Assembly: GCA_021209875.1 (NCBI GenBank)
Contig: JAGYVD010000007.1
Location: forward strand, 3,968,001-4,032,000
Direction of reading: 5' to 3'
Origin: Rosellinia necatrix
Lineage: Eukaryota > Ascomycota > Sordariomycetes > Xylariales > Xylariaceae
Length of the DNA: 64,000 nucleotides
Every line of letters begins with the position of its first letter. Position 1 is the first letter of the stretch. Shown piece after piece: positions 1-11,553 of this stretch. A program made the translations under genes and the position numbers. The notes under the pieces are model-generated. The model did no database searches and was not told the DNA's origin. It saw only the letters and a program-made list of their open reading frames with translations.

Positions 1-1213
1 ATTGACGGCGGCCTGGGCTGACTTCCGAAGGACTGGGAGGACCTTATCGGCCGTGAAGGGGGCAATTTGGGTCGCGGTTGACATCCATCGGTGTACGTAC
101 CCCTTGAAGCTCAGCATGTCTGTAGTGCAAGTCATATGCTGCTCGCAGGCTATCTCGTATGCAGTGTCATTGGGGAAGAAAACCCGGAAGGTGGAATTCA
201 CCAAACCGTTCACCCGCTCTTCCCATTTCGAATCGCGGGTCTGCGAGGACAGTGGTGAGAATACTGATAATCCAGAGATCGTTTGGGCACTTACGAAGTT
301 ATACATATAGGCGGCTCCGAGCAAGAAGACGCCATTATTGTATGAGAATTGGGCGCGGTTCACATCAGTACAGTTGGTCTCAACATGAGCTCCGTCGAAA
401 ATATTGTAATCCTTGTCCATCAAGCCAACGCTAACAACCCAATCCCAAGTCTTCTCGGCCCAGTCGGCATAGGTCTGGTTGTTGGTATACCGCGCGAGAC
501 GGGCGCCAAGGTTGAAAAAAATCCCGTTGGCAATACCTTATCTCTGTTAGTGCGACGATTAGAGGATCGTAACGAGCCGAGCAATCCTTACTGTTTTTAT
601 AGTCGTAACCGTTGTTAGCAAACGGGATTTGCCATCGTAAGCCACCTCCACACGTTGCATCATGGCGATCAGAGTCCGCCTGGGTATTCCAGACAGCTTG
701 GGCCAGAGCCAGCCACTGCGGCTGGTCTGACGGTGGGTCAGGGAAGTTCTCCTCGGCAGCCTGCATAGCTGACATGCCCCAAAACCCTTGATCGTCGTTT
801 CCTAACGAAGCAGTCACATTAGGAGGCATATAATTACGATTAGGGCCAACCTGCCAGAGCATGGCTTGTGTGATAACATCGTTATAGGTCGTGTCATCTG
901 TCAGTCGCCAGTAGTCGATCATGGTACCCCATAATGCGCCACCCTCCCACCAATAATAATCACCCGCGGGGGGAGGTCCGGGCAAGATCCCAGGAGTTTG
1001 ACCAGACTCGTTCCCGTGATAGTACGACATCAAGTCGTAAGCGAGCGTCTTTGCGGAAGAGATTATATCATCTGCGGGAGTTTAGCACCATGGCGAGACT
1101 GTAGAAGAGAAGCCGGAGCGTAGGAGTGATCGCATACCACGAGTATCGATTTTATAGAACTGGGCAGATGCCCGTCCTGCTGCGACCAGCAGATAAAGCG
1201 CTCTCGGAATCAT
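1..1213 (-). CDS. GH76 endo-1,6-alpha-mannanase (DCW1/DFG5 type), C-terminus cut by window edge
   Basis: Predicted secreted or GPI-anchored glycoside hydrolase family 76 enzyme. The family cleaves alpha-1,6-mannan and cross-links GPI wall proteins in fungi. Exons on the minus strand: 1213-1138, 1071-592, 536-295, 240-1 (continuing outside). All splice sites are GT..AG and the phases close, giving at least 346 residues. The N-terminus (MIPRALYLLVAAGRASA) is a signal peptide. It is followed by the family block LAYDLMSYYHGN, the YYWWEGGALWG motif and the LGNDDQGFWGMSAM block, whose paired aspartates are the catalytic pair of GH76. Downstream, YNNGVFLLGAAYMYN and the FKGYVHRWM block are also typical. 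Any C-terminal GPI signal lies outside the window. Family assignment is firm; the start codon is likely because it sits directly before the signal peptide. Confidence 0.9.
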
Positions 1214-2487
1214 TATTGGGGAGGCGTTGAGATGATTACGCCGCCAAGACGGAATGTAACGAGTGACTATGTGGACAAGAGTGCCGGCGGGTGAGAGACG
1301 AAAGAGACCGATGCGCGGAATAATGGCGCGGGTGCGCCCCGTCACCGTCGCCTATTTTTGTTGTCGCAGGCAACAAATAGGGATCCCAATACCTTTGTAA
1401 TTGACGGTGATTGATGGCGCACGAATAGGAAGCAATCCTGGTTGTGGTTTGCTGCCTCGGACGATGTGGATGATGAGGCGCAGCCAAAGTACAAAGGCGG
1501 GTATGTTTAGGGAAGGAAGAGAAGGGGGAGAGGCGGAAGAGGCGGGGATTTCATGTTTTCGGCGTTGTAATAGATAAAGTTGGTGTGGCACCTAACTATG
1601 GCATGCAAGGTGATCGCGCCATGACTAGAGAGGGGATTGAGTACACGCCTAGGTTAGGTAAGTAGGTAGTCCACGATACTTTGGAGGTGCGATAGGAACA
1701 AGGTTGAGAGGTAACTATCTGCACCAAACAAGAGCGATAAGCCCCAGCAGCCGATCAGCAGAGGGGCCTTGGGAAAGCTAAGCTTTGATAGTCCACTCCA
1801 CAGTACCTAAATCGCTATAACCGGTGGGTTGTGGGCCGTCACGGCCCTCTCTACACCACGTATTCCAAGACCTGTCAGAAAATTAAGCTTTTTTAGGGCG
1901 CTGTAGCACAGCTAGCTCCACCGTTGACGAAAGATAGGACAAATAGGTACTTAAGTAAAACATTAAATAAGGTTAGTTATTGTTTACAATCATTGTGTAG
2001 TTGACACAAAATTGATAGCGAGGCGGGGGGGATTTTATCCCCTTGAAAGAAGAGTGCAAATTTGCAAGGAGCTTGGGCGAGATCTCTACTTGTACTGACC
2101 TAAGGTTAAGTAGTGGCTAGAATCAGTTAGGTTAGGGGGCACTTACTGGGTAGGTACACTACCTAGGTAGATTCCAAGGTATGGAGAGTCGAGCGTATTC
2201 TAGACCTACCTACCTACCTTACTTAGTACATCACTAACCGATCTAAGTATTTATCTACTACCTGAGTAGGTTGTGTGTACCCAGATAAAGTACGCAGGTG
2301 CAACATGTTGAGCATGCGTTTAAAATATGCAAGACATGACGAATTCCACTACACCAAGTACCTACTTAGCTACCCTCTCACGTACCAGGGTAGTTTGTTA
2401 CTATACCAAGACAACCTGCCTGATACCTGAGGTGACTTACCCGCCCTGAGTGAGCAAGGGTTAATTGAACATCCTGTGCAACATCCT

Positions 2488-2542
2488 GATACCAGGTGAC
2501 CTATATACCTATATTGTATAGGTATATAAGTCGCCTGGTATC
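2488..2542. repeat. Near-perfect inverted repeat (26-bp arms, 3-nt loop)
   Basis: The left arm 2488-2513 and right arm 2517-2542 are reverse complements with two mismatches, both transitions. The loop is TTG (2514-2516). The centre is AT-rich and built from TATA/CCTA words. It would form a strong cruciform or RNA hairpin. No ORF overlaps it convincingly. Confidence 0.85.
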
Positions 2543-3702
2543 TAGTGTAGTTATTCTCACCGTGGCTGGCATGTGCCACTAATGTAGGTTGGTTGCTGGG
2601 AGCACTAATCCGAGCCAGCCTCAAAGAGGCAACTACCATGTCAACTTTGACTTGCATATCACAATCCGTATTTCTTACCTACTCTCTCCTCCCATTCGAT
2701 GGCACCAATAACTTCATAGAGGGTTTCATAATAGCGTGCATTCAAACAAGTGGAATCGGTTGGCATCACTGGTGGGCGTGCATGGAGGGGTCCATTTACA
2801 TGTGGAATGATGTCCCTCGAAGCTAGTGCCGTAGGTGGCTTACAAGTCAACTCAACAATGCGATAGTATCCATGTTATCCTCATTACTTAGCAACGGCAA
2901 CGAGTACCGTAACACCGCCAGTAGGGCCTCATTTAGGCTAGCCCACCTGGTTTACCTGTGTGGGCTTAATTAAGCTACTGTAGTTCTAGAGGCAATCCAA
3001 TCGCCGCCTTCCAGATTGTCCGAACATGTCGTCAAGGCCGTTTGAACATGTGCTCATGCCACAGTTCACACTGTTGGTCGTTCCAGAACCGATTCCAGAA
3101 ATGATTTATGTTATTGCACAATGAGAGAAGTTCTCTCTATAAGACAAGCATTATCCATTCCGGTCTATACATTTCCCGCTGTCGAATGCGTAGGTAGTTA
3201 TTTGCTGACTGGGATAAGACATGTATATTGGAGCCAAGAAGACCGGGGGTGGCGGTGGCAAGGGGTGGGTGTATATACAAGCGGCCATACACATATACAA
3301 CTTGATTAGATACTCGGTAGGATGGCTTGTTCGGAGGATTATAGTTACTTAGTCTCATATATCAGAGAGCAAACCTCGGTGGTATGGTCTAGGTGTGTAC
3401 ACACATGTGACATAGGTAAAACATTGACGGCAAACCTGCACTTGTCAGTTAGCCTGAGTATACATTAGCTAGCGGCCGCGCATGAGGTGGGCTTAGTGTA
3501 CCACTGAGCGTTAGACCGGGCTGAAATAGGCTTGCCATATTCAACCTGCGCACAAAGTCAATCAACCCAGAATCGCTCAACGAGGTGTACTGGCGGTCGT
3601 GATTCTCGAACTAAGGGCCGGCAGTTTTGGCGCTGGTTTGGGTTCCCCATCGGTAACTATGTGTTTTGGGCGCTGGGATGCCCCCTGGTTCAGGATCCGC
3701 TC

Positions 3703-3754
3703 GAGGCCTTGAAAACGGGGTTGCTACTGAGGCCTTGAAAACAGGGCTGCTACC
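3703..3754. repeat. 26-bp tandem duplication
   Basis: Two adjacent copies (3703-3728 and 3729-3754) starting GAGGCCTTGAAAAC. They differ at two sites, both transitions. Confidence 0.8.
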
Positions 3755-4083
3755 GAGACGAGGCCAAAATTTTCGTATTTGATGTTAAGGCCACATAGTC
3801 GGGTTTCGAGAACAAGAAATAACGCCCGATTTCGCGTAGGTTATTACACATCTGTGGTTAACCGCACAACTACCCATCTACGGTGTCACATAGATGGATA
3901 TTGGACGAAACATGTTCTTCCGATGCTTTGCAAAGATAGGTGGCTATTAATAGATTGAGCCGGCCCGGGGCTATTGTACATACTTACATACTACGTACAT
4001 GGGTAAGTAGCTGTAAGAAGATCCCCTCCCTCCCCCCCTCCCCACGCGGCCGCATGCCCAGTTTATATCACATCCCGCGGTAT

Positions 4084-6133
4084 TCACGGCGACGCCGCTG
4101 CCACACAGTTAATGTCCAGCAATTCCTCGTCCATGTTTGTGCATATCCATTGGGCTGTCTTTGTGCTTGGCGGCGAGACCGCAATATTCTCGGCGCGGAT
4201 GTTCTTGCAGACCTGTGTATTCGAGACGTTAGATAGGGTAGTGACTGTGCGGTGGCACTGCTCGCTCCATTCCCCCTCTCCCCGCCCCCCCGTGACCGTC
4301 TTCCATCGGAGAGAAAGGCTTACACTAGGGTCGCTGCAGACGAGGCTCCCGACCTGTGGATCATGGCGCTTCGATGTCGTTCCAGAGAAATCCTTGAACA
4401 GGACGTCCTCCACCTGCAAAACGGCCTTGGGATGGCCTCAGTACGAATACGGATGTGGCAGGGCCAGGCAGATAGAGGCCCGAACATCACCGACCACCAC
4501 TTACAGGGTATGCGTTACACGCCTCTTGGCTCGAGGCAAAGTAGCACTGCGTAAGTTGGATGGCCCCTTGGGTCGCATCATCAGCCACAATTGCAACAGA
4601 ACCGGCATCCGCCGCATTGCACGGGGAGGACGAGCCGGGTGAGGGTTCACGATCGCAGCTTACAGTCGTTATTTACGTTGTGGAATAACTCATATGTGAT
4701 ATTCCGCACATATCCTGCTCCGCCCCCCGAGCTTGATCCCGTGGTGTTAGGCGGCACGCCAGGCCAAATCTTGATCCGCGCGCCATCGGAGGCGTTGCTC
4801 ATCGAGATGTTGTATACGTATACATCTTCGACGATGTCGTACTCGCCTTGGTACTGCCCTAAGCTACCCACCGATACCCCGTGGGAGCCGTTACATTGGA
4901 GGTTTTGGACAATGATGTTCGTCGAATTCGGCTTGAACGACACGCAGTCTTTTCCGCCGCGTTAGGCGCCTTAGGGTTGTAGTAGACGCAATAGGAAGGC
5001 GAGGGGTTGAGGCGGAGGAAAGGGAGAGGATAGAGTGGCTACTTACCGTCGTAGTTGTCGATCGTCGAGTTTTGGATCACGATATTGGTGCTGCGATATG
5101 TATCCCAGCCGTCCGTATTCTTATTACCCGTTAGTCAAAGATGCGCTGCATAGTGGGTAAGTGTCACAGCCCGCTCTTTGCCGAAATCCTCCAAGTTCGG
5201 ACGACAACATGGTGAAAGTTCAGACGACAACACCACGAAAGGGCGCACTCACCGCGGGAGGCGAACTCGAGTTGGTGACTTCGTTCCAGATGTTGATACC
5301 GGTGATCAAGACATCGCTCGAGTTCATGATGATATTGAACCACATCGGTGAATCCTTCATGTTGAGGCCCGAAATGGAGCCGCCAAAGAGCCCGTCCGTC
5401 CCGAACAATACGGGCCGGTAGACTGTTTCATTGCTTCTCTTTGCGGTCCACCACGTTTGGCCAAGTCCTATCTACCCCGTCAATTATCTGTCATCCTTGC
5501 TTCATCCCATCTCCCTCTTCTCGGTTATCTTCGCCCACCCGCCGCCCCCACCACGCGTGTAGTGTACTAGTATACTACACTAGACCGCCACATTCACACC
5601 GCCGTCGGGGATTTCACAGGGATGTCGCGGGGGGGGCGATGTCAAACGAAAAGGCGAGACCCACCATCCAGCGTCCCAACGCCCAGGCCGTAGATGTTCA
5701 CATCTTTCCCGCCAAACTTCCAGAAGAGATGCGTGTCCTGGTACGCATACCCGTAAGCCCTCGTTTGCCAGTATTCCACGTCGTCGCTGAAGACGACAGT
5801 GCCGAGGATGAGGATGTCGATGCTCTGCAGGAATGTCAGGTCCGTCGGCGACGCGATCGTGTAGGTCGTGTCCGGCAGCAAGACCACTGTGCCCCCGTTA
5901 TTGCAGTCCCGGGCGGCGGAAATGAGGGCTGGACCCGCGTCCGCCGCATCGGGATCCACGACGCATATCCTGGAGGGCTCGCGGGGTGCGCTGGGCGGAA
6001 GGGGGCCGGGCAATGTTTTGGGGCCCGCTGTCAGGCTCGGGAGCGTGGGGAGCGAGAAGGTCGTCTTTGCCACGGTTCCTGCGAGGAACGTGCCAAGGAG
6101 GCTGAGGAGTGTGGTGATCGCCTGGTGCCGCAT
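4084..6133 (-). CDS. GH28 polygalacturonase (probably exo-acting), secreted
   Basis: Pectin-degrading glycoside hydrolase family 28 enzyme that hydrolyses alpha-1,4-galacturonan outside the cell. Minus-strand exons: 6133-5665, 5467-5253, 5119-5047, 4948-4664, 4566-4505, 4413-4324, 4212-4084. These total 1323 nt, or 440 residues, and all phases agree. The N-terminus [19 protein letters not shown] is a signal peptide. All four GH28 catalytic motifs are present: NTDG (residues 229-232), DD (252-253), the GSHG block (273-276) and RIK (310-312). The WFNI block and [16 protein letters not shown] context resemble fungal exopolygalacturonases; exo versus endo action is inference. Many N-glycosylation sequons are visible. 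Intron 1 (197 nt) is longer than the others and contains a 24-bp near-palindrome. Confidence 0.92.
5557..5580. repeat. 24-bp near-palindrome inside GH28 intron 1
   Basis: The stretch beginning GTGTAGTGTACTAG is its own reverse complement except for one mismatched pair. It lies wholly inside the predicted first intron of the polygalacturonase gene. Confidence 0.7.
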
Positions 6134-6790
6134 GGTAAGCTAGGCTATCCCCACTGTCGCTGTGGAGGTTCGTCCCTGACAGATCACGACTAATATAATC
6201 CAGAGCAGGCACGGGATTCCATTTCAACCGTCGTCTTCGCGGCCTTATACGCATACTTAAGGGCCATCTGGAGTCGAGGCTTGGCGGTTCTATGGAGATG
6301 CCATTGGTGATTGATTTCCCACCAGTCACCACGCACGTTGGAGATAACCGACCATTCGTGGTGGGATTCGCCTCTTCGGAATTGCACCCTCGGGTCTTTG
6401 CGCATACCGTAATGCGACGATGCGTCCCCGTGGGGTAACCCCCGGATTACAAGCATAAGGGTATTATTCAAACGCACCGTTCGTGACATCGATGCTACAT
6501 CTAATTTAGCCCGAATGGCAACAGGCGAGGGACGCCAGCCCCGTATGAACGAACTTAGACCATGAGATTGTAGGCGAACACGTGCAGCTTCTACGTGTTG
6601 TCTTGCTAGGCACTTCTGATAGCTGGCAATTAAAGAGAGAGAAAAGATGTGATTGGCGTGTGAATATCTGTTGCCCAGGATGCCCTACGCAGCGGATTCA
6701 GATGATGATCTCGACTGCGCGCCAAGAATCCCTCAGGAATGAAGGGGTACCACCTAACACTACGATTTGGTAGGTATAAGCAATTATTAC

Positions 6791-6847
6791 GGTTTTTTTT
6801 ATTTTTTTTAAAAAAAAAAACAAAAAAAATAAAAAATAAAAAAAAAC
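6791..6847. repeat. T-tract/A-tract inverted low-complexity block
   Basis: About 17 nearly pure T residues are followed by about 40 nearly pure A residues. This can fold into an A:T hairpin. It is a low-complexity element of unknown role. Confidence 0.7.
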
Positions 6848-7401
6848 AATACGGCTCCTTAATGGAGAGATTATTAAATAGGACGCCATGCTATACGTAC
6901 TTGCGCAATATGCGATCCTCTTGTGAGGACTTGCTGTTATATCTTAGACCCTGTTGGTTATATGAAGTTGTTCAAACGGGCCCGTAAATAACAGCAAAAA
7001 AAAAAAAAAACCGCGGAAAAAGTAAAGTTGATGAAATAATGAAATAACGAAGAGAATTCTATCCACTGTGCCTCGTTCTCATCAACCCCCTTTATCTCCG
7101 AGCGTCGATGCTATGCTATCTGGTGGCACGACGAAGCTGTGGGCCGCCCAGCACCGCTCCGTGTTTCATCCCACCGCCTCATCATCTCACAGCTGCGCGA
7201 TTCGCCTTCCCCCCCCTACGTGTCTCCCTCCACCAGTCCCCCCTCCAGCAGACAGACACGACATCGCACCAAAGCGCCTCCACGACCGCCCAACACCGCC
7301 TGATCTGGTGCTCCACCATCACAAGGACATTCCCTGCTTTCCCGTCTCGCGCCGGTCAGCAGCAGCAGCAGCAGTCCGGAAAGCGGCAAGGGAGGTGAAA
7401 G

Positions 7402-7462
7402 AAGGAAAGAAGGAAAGAAGGAAAGAAGGAAAGAAGGAAAGAAGGAAAGAAGGAAAGAAGGG
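7402..7462. repeat. Purine minisatellite, 8-bp unit GGAAAGAA
   Basis: About seven head-to-tail copies of an 8-bp all-purine unit (GGAAAGAA), ending about 55 bp before the MYND gene ATG. It probably lies in the promoter or 5' UTR. Confidence 0.85.
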
Positions 7463-7515
7463 AGGGTATGGGAGGAGTAGACTCACAACCCAGATCCTAA
7501 ATTTCAAAAAAAAAA

Positions 7516-7641
7516 ATGTCGTCCAAGTTCTCCGACCCGACGCGCTTCCCGGCCTTCCACGAGCTCCCGAGCGCGTCCGCCTCCGCCCCCGAACAAGCAC
7601 GTCCCGGTCCCGGGGAGGCGGAAGGGGAAGGGGACGCTTCT

Positions 7642-7679
<38 letters not shown>

Positions 7680-8456
7680 TTTGTCGTCGTCGTCGTCATC
7701 TTCGTCGTGGTGGTGCCTGCTCGCGCAGATCAAGGAGAACATGACCATCACCCAGCCGACGCTGATCGCGACGGACCGCGCCGGCGCCGACTTCGCGCTG
7801 CTCTTCGACGACGACGACGACAGGGGCGCCAGCCGCCTCCGCGGCTTCCGCAGGGGCTTCACCGTCGCGGTCCCGCGCGCCCGGCGCACCGACCGCGCCG
7901 CCGAGGGCAAGAAGGCCGTGGTGCGCGTCCCGCCCGGCGCGGGCGTTAAGGTGAGTTCAGTTCAGTTTAGTTCCCAAAAGGGGTTGGGGGTGGGAGGGGG
8001 GAGGGGGAGGTGGAATACCTTTGCTTCGTTGTTTGTCTTTGTGATCGGCCGTCTGTTTTTGTGTGTGTGTGTGTGTGTGTGTGGTTCTGAGACTGATAGT
8101 TTTGGTGTGTTCGTTTTCGCCCCGTTGCGAATAGGTCATACCCGGCGGCTTGGATCGAGTTCTTGAGCTCGGCGTCGTGTTGCAGGGCCGTGGGCTCGGT
8201 GGGAAGTGCGCGGCTTGTGGGAAGACGGAGGGCCCGTTTTTGAAGTGCACAGGGTGCGGGCTTGCCGCGTATTGTGGGAAGGTGAGTAGTTTCGATTCAT
8301 ATCATTCTCGTTCTCACATTTGGTATTATTCGTTAGTTAGTTGGCCCTAACCGGAGATGTGGGAGTATCTAGGACTGTCAAGTCAAGGGCTGGGGTGAGA
8401 TGGATCACAAGTCAAATTGCAAGGTGTTGAGAAGCTTGAAAGACATTCTAATTTAG
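7516..8456 (+). CDS. MYND-type zinc-finger protein with Ser and Asp tracts
   Basis: A 221-residue protein from exons 7516-7950, 8135-8281 and 8373-8456; phases are all zero. The C-terminus is a complete MYND finger: C170/C173, C183/C186, C192/C196, H206/C210, with the usual YC..CQ..W spacing. It is split by intron 2 exactly between the C192 and C196 pairs. MYND fingers bind proline-rich peptides in transcriptional and signalling proteins. The N-terminal half has a poly-Ser tract encoded by a TCG microsatellite (about 7640-7706) and a short Asp run; no second domain is recognised. Only 11 residues follow the finger, so this is not a SET/MYND methyltransferase. Intron 1 (7951-8134) carries a GT microsatellite. 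The gene is convergent with the adjacent hydroxylase-like gene. Confidence 0.85.
7640..7706. repeat. Coding TCG/TCA trinucleotide microsatellite (poly-Ser)
   Basis: A nearly uninterrupted run of TCG codons with one TTG and one TCA inside exon 1 of the MYND gene. A trinucleotide unit can change in length without shifting the frame. Confidence 0.85.
8062..8083. repeat. GT dinucleotide microsatellite in MYND intron 1
   Basis: About ten GT units within the predicted intron 7951-8134. Confidence 0.8.
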
Positions 8457-8816
8457 GTTTAGGATGGGCACAGTATGAAATGGGGTTCGATCGGTTGAAT
8501 GGGATGAATTAACCCGATTGAAGGGGAGGCCTTGCACGTTGAGACTTGCATGGCCAATACATGAGAGATAAACTTGGGTATCTCGTCTCATAATAGGATA
8601 TGTGATCTATCACAAAGTGTTTTCCGAGTAACTAGTTCAAACATAGAACGCGAATGGGCCATGATAAGGGATCGAGAAGCAAGTTATTTACGTAGAGGTA
8701 GGTGTTGCGGCGATGTATATATGTATAACTGCTTGCATAGGCCTCATTTGCCATTTGACACCGCGAGTCGCTCCCAGACTTCATCTCTGCAACGGCAGGT
8801 GATGGTCGGTCTTTAC

Positions 8817-9710
8817 TCAGCTCCAAGGTACCTTGTACATGATATCCGTCCTCACAGTATACTTGGTACCAGCCTTCACATCATCACCAGAATGTCTCAA
8901 TCTAGCATGTTGGAATATGAGGACGCGGCCAGCTTTAGGGTCTACGTCCAACTTGCGAGTATCGTCCCGTGAGAGAAATGACGTTGCCCCTCCAAGGAGA
9001 TCAGCGTCGGGGCCGACTACCTGCTGTGAATCGTTCAAGTACAGATGCACAGTCATATATGTCTGGACCATTTGGCCGTCGGGCGTCGGTTCGCCGTATG
9101 GGCCGTCACAATGGGGCTTGAAGAATTGACCTGGCGTGTACTTGAGGAAGCGCAGACGCTTGTTGACTCGGTAGAACTCGTACCTGTGGTCTTGTGCCGA
9201 GGTGTCGGCAGCAACCCCGGGGAGTGTCATCAGCTTGTCCTTGATCTCTGGCAGATGCTCCATACGCGCCCATAGCCGGTCGACGATGTCTTGATTGTCC
9301 CAGATGATGCGATCGCTCTTGCGATAGTGAGGTATCTCGACCTCGTAACCACCGCCAACGTTGACTAGCGCAGGTCGCCATGGCGACCCCTCCTCCCTGT
9401 CTTCTTCTACCACGCTGTCTTCGGCTAGCCTGATTAGCTGAGCGCATTCCGTGGGGCTGAGGACGTGATCGAGGACGACGGCATAGCAGCCCTTGTACTC
9501 CGGTAGGACAGAGCTCTTGAAGTCGATGGCTGTGTGGGTGATAGGTCGCGCGTCTGCCGGGTTGGACTTGAGAAAGTCATCCGGGATGGCAACATCATTG
9601 GATCTGTATATGGTCTTCACCGGCGCCTGTGGTGATTGAGATGGTTTCTTCTTCGTTGGTTGGCCGCCGCCGGTGAGTCTATCCTTCATCCTGATGATTT
9701 CTTCGAGCAT
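8817..9710 (-). CDS. 2-oxoglutarate/Fe(II) dioxygenase, prolyl 4-hydroxylase-like
   Basis: A single-exon protein of 297 residues. The C-terminal half is a P4Hc-type double-stranded beta-helix dioxygenase. The iron triad HxD...H is H200, D202 (in FFKPHCDGPY) and H273 (in LRHSGDDV). The 2-oxoglutarate-binding Arg is R287 in KYTVRTDIMY. A family-typical segment, GCYAVVLDHVLSPTECAQL, precedes the catalytic core. It has no signal peptide or HDEL-like tail, so it is predicted cytosolic or nuclear rather than a collagen-type ER enzyme. The substrate is unknown. It converges on the MYND-finger gene, with about 360 bp between the two 3' ends. Confidence 0.88.
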   Translation of the reverse strand: MLEEIIRMKDRLTGGGQPTKKKPSQSPQAPVKTIYRSNDVAIPDDFLKSNPADARPITHTAIDFKSSVLPEYKGCYAVVLDHVLSPTECAQLIRLAEDSVVEEDREEGSPWRPALVNVGGGYEVEIPHYRKSDRIIWDNQDIVDRLWARMEHLPEIKDKLMTLPGVAADTSAQDHRYEFYRVNKRLRFLKYTPGQFFKPHCDGPYGEPTPDGQMVQTYMTVHLYLNDSQQVVGPDADLLGGATSFLSRDDTRKLDVDPKAGRVLIFQHARLRHSGDDVKAGTKYTVRTDIMYKVPWS

Positions 9711-11553
9711 CTTGGGTGGAGGGCGGTGATACGAGCTCTTACGGATTTGAAGGGTTTTGTCTAAGACGAATCAATTGTCCATTCACAGGCGTCGGGCGAG
9801 ATGATGCTTTATATGTGCGCATGCAAATGGTACGTGTTATATATAAAGGACAACAATGCTTGACAGTCTGCGACATAAGATGATGCCTGGAGATGGCAGT
9901 CTTGAACTACCTACTGCATGGTGCGCCCATTTAAATACCTACCTAGTTGACGTACAGGTTGCTCACTACCTCATATTGGTCTGGCTAGCCCAGATTAGTG
10001 CATCTGGTAGGCAGACACAGAAGGTCGATACTAGTGTGGTGTCTAGCTGTGTTATAGAGGGCTTACCTTCTGTGCAGGTTGGGGGTGCTTACCAAAAACG
10101 TACCAACGTGGGGTCGGTAGGCCGGGTGAGTGCTGAGACAAATTCATGTCCAATCCATCTCACAAATTCATCCTGAGGGAATGGCTCGAATCAATTAGGC
10201 AGCCAAATTATACCTGGAACTCGACAGATTGCGTAGCCGATGTAACAAGAACACATACGTCATGAAAGACGCAAAAGCTCGGGTGCATGCTTAATCCAAA
10301 CCTCGCGATCCGGCGGAATGCCTTGTGGTGTTTTGCGTTATATTATAAGCAACCAACATATTAGTAGAAATGAGCAGCCATAACGCATCGTTGGCGACAA
10401 CCGAACCCGGCAGATTACGCGCTCGCGGCTGTACCATGCTGGTGATCCATGCTCATCCGCAGTGCTGGGGGCATCTCATCGAGGAAGCAAGCAGGTTGAA
10501 GGGATAAGATCTGGGAGTGTCCTTGAACCAATTGATAACGAGGCATGCCGTCTTGACCACGTCAGGCAACAGTCTCGACGAGTAACAAGAGGAAGGGAAC
10601 CGCGTCGCTTCGGGTGACAGGTAAAATCGGGCTCTGGGTTGGATTCGGTAAATGAACGGTGAGACCTGAGAAAGTGTAACTAACGCCAGCCGTGCCGTCC
10701 ATTCGTGTGATGAGCAGCAATGGGGAAAAGTGACGAAGAAGGAGAGGAAAAAAGAGAACGACCCAAGAAAGACCATTTCAACCAGACGAGGCAAGCATCC
10801 TTGGACGCATAAACAGGAAAGGGGGGAGATAATATATGTGGCTCTCCACTGTGCAGAAGGCCAGGGTATGTCATCTTTCAAGCGCCTCTCAAGGGAGCAA
10901 AGGGTCTAGACCCATCCTGCCGAAATTGAAGGCGTCTGCTCCGACCTGCAGATCATTGCCTTAGCAGCAGCCCTTTCAGAAGCATGGATCACAGCCCGGT
11001 TCTAGCCATCCCGGTACCCTGTCTGGGAACAACTCACTATCGACGCACTCGTCGTCGACACGAAAACAACGAGAAAAGGGGTCTTGTTTACGGATCTGAC
11101 CCGACATCCAGTCACAACGTGCCATACCACACCAACGGACCCTCTCCACCGTTACGCGCGTCTCGCCTGTGAGGAGAAGTGGATTTCGGGGCTGAGATGG
11201 CGCCTGCGGGTCGCCAATACGAGATTTCGGTGGCCCCGGCATCTGCCATCCTGCACGGTTCGTGGATCAAATCGGCCCACTACCCGCCGAGTCCGTCCCT
11301 CTTTTGTCCAAGCACGGCGATGACGATGATGGGAACCTTGACTCGGGTCCAGATCTCGAATCATGCCCGATTCTAGTGTACTGTATGTATGAAATACTGT
11401 ATCCATCCGTATTCTCTATCCCCTTATTTTAGGGCATCCACCTCCGCCTTATATCAAGCTATCTCCGCCCCCATCCAGAGGGTGTGTTTTTCTGCATTGC
11501 TGTTAGAAACGTTATTCTAGAGTCTTGCTATCGTGATATAACCACGTCCCACC
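9711..11553. other. Divergent intergenic region, no supported gene
   Basis: About 1.8 kb between the hydroxylase start and the GH17 start. ORFs at 10453-10881 and 11084-11406 lack motifs and splice continuity. I see no RNA gene. Confidence 0.6.

Larger units (their letters stand above)
1214..4083. other. Intergenic spacer, no supported gene
   Basis: About 2.9 kb between the GH76 start and the GH28 stop. Short ORFs here have no family signature or splice continuity. The spacer holds runs of TAGGTAGG/CTACCTACC, a long hairpin at 2488-2542 and a 26-bp tandem duplication at 3703-3754. Confidence 0.6.
6134..7515. other. Divergent intergenic region between GH28 and the MYND gene
   Basis: About 1.4 kb shared upstream region. 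No gene is supported. It contains a T-tract followed by A-tracts at about 6791-6847, an A run near 6993-7010, and a purine minisatellite at 7402-7462 close to the MYND gene start. Longer ORFs across 7068-7949 are frame shadows of low-complexity DNA. Confidence 0.6.

Noticed and set aside
5441..6193. A 250-codon plus-strand ORF
   Set aside because: Antisense to exon 1 and intron 1 of the polygalacturonase; Arg-rich with no domain features.
7068..7949. A 293-codon plus-strand ORF with Lys/Gly and poly-Val runs
   Set aside because: An out-of-frame reading of the purine minisatellite and the TCG repeat of the MYND gene.
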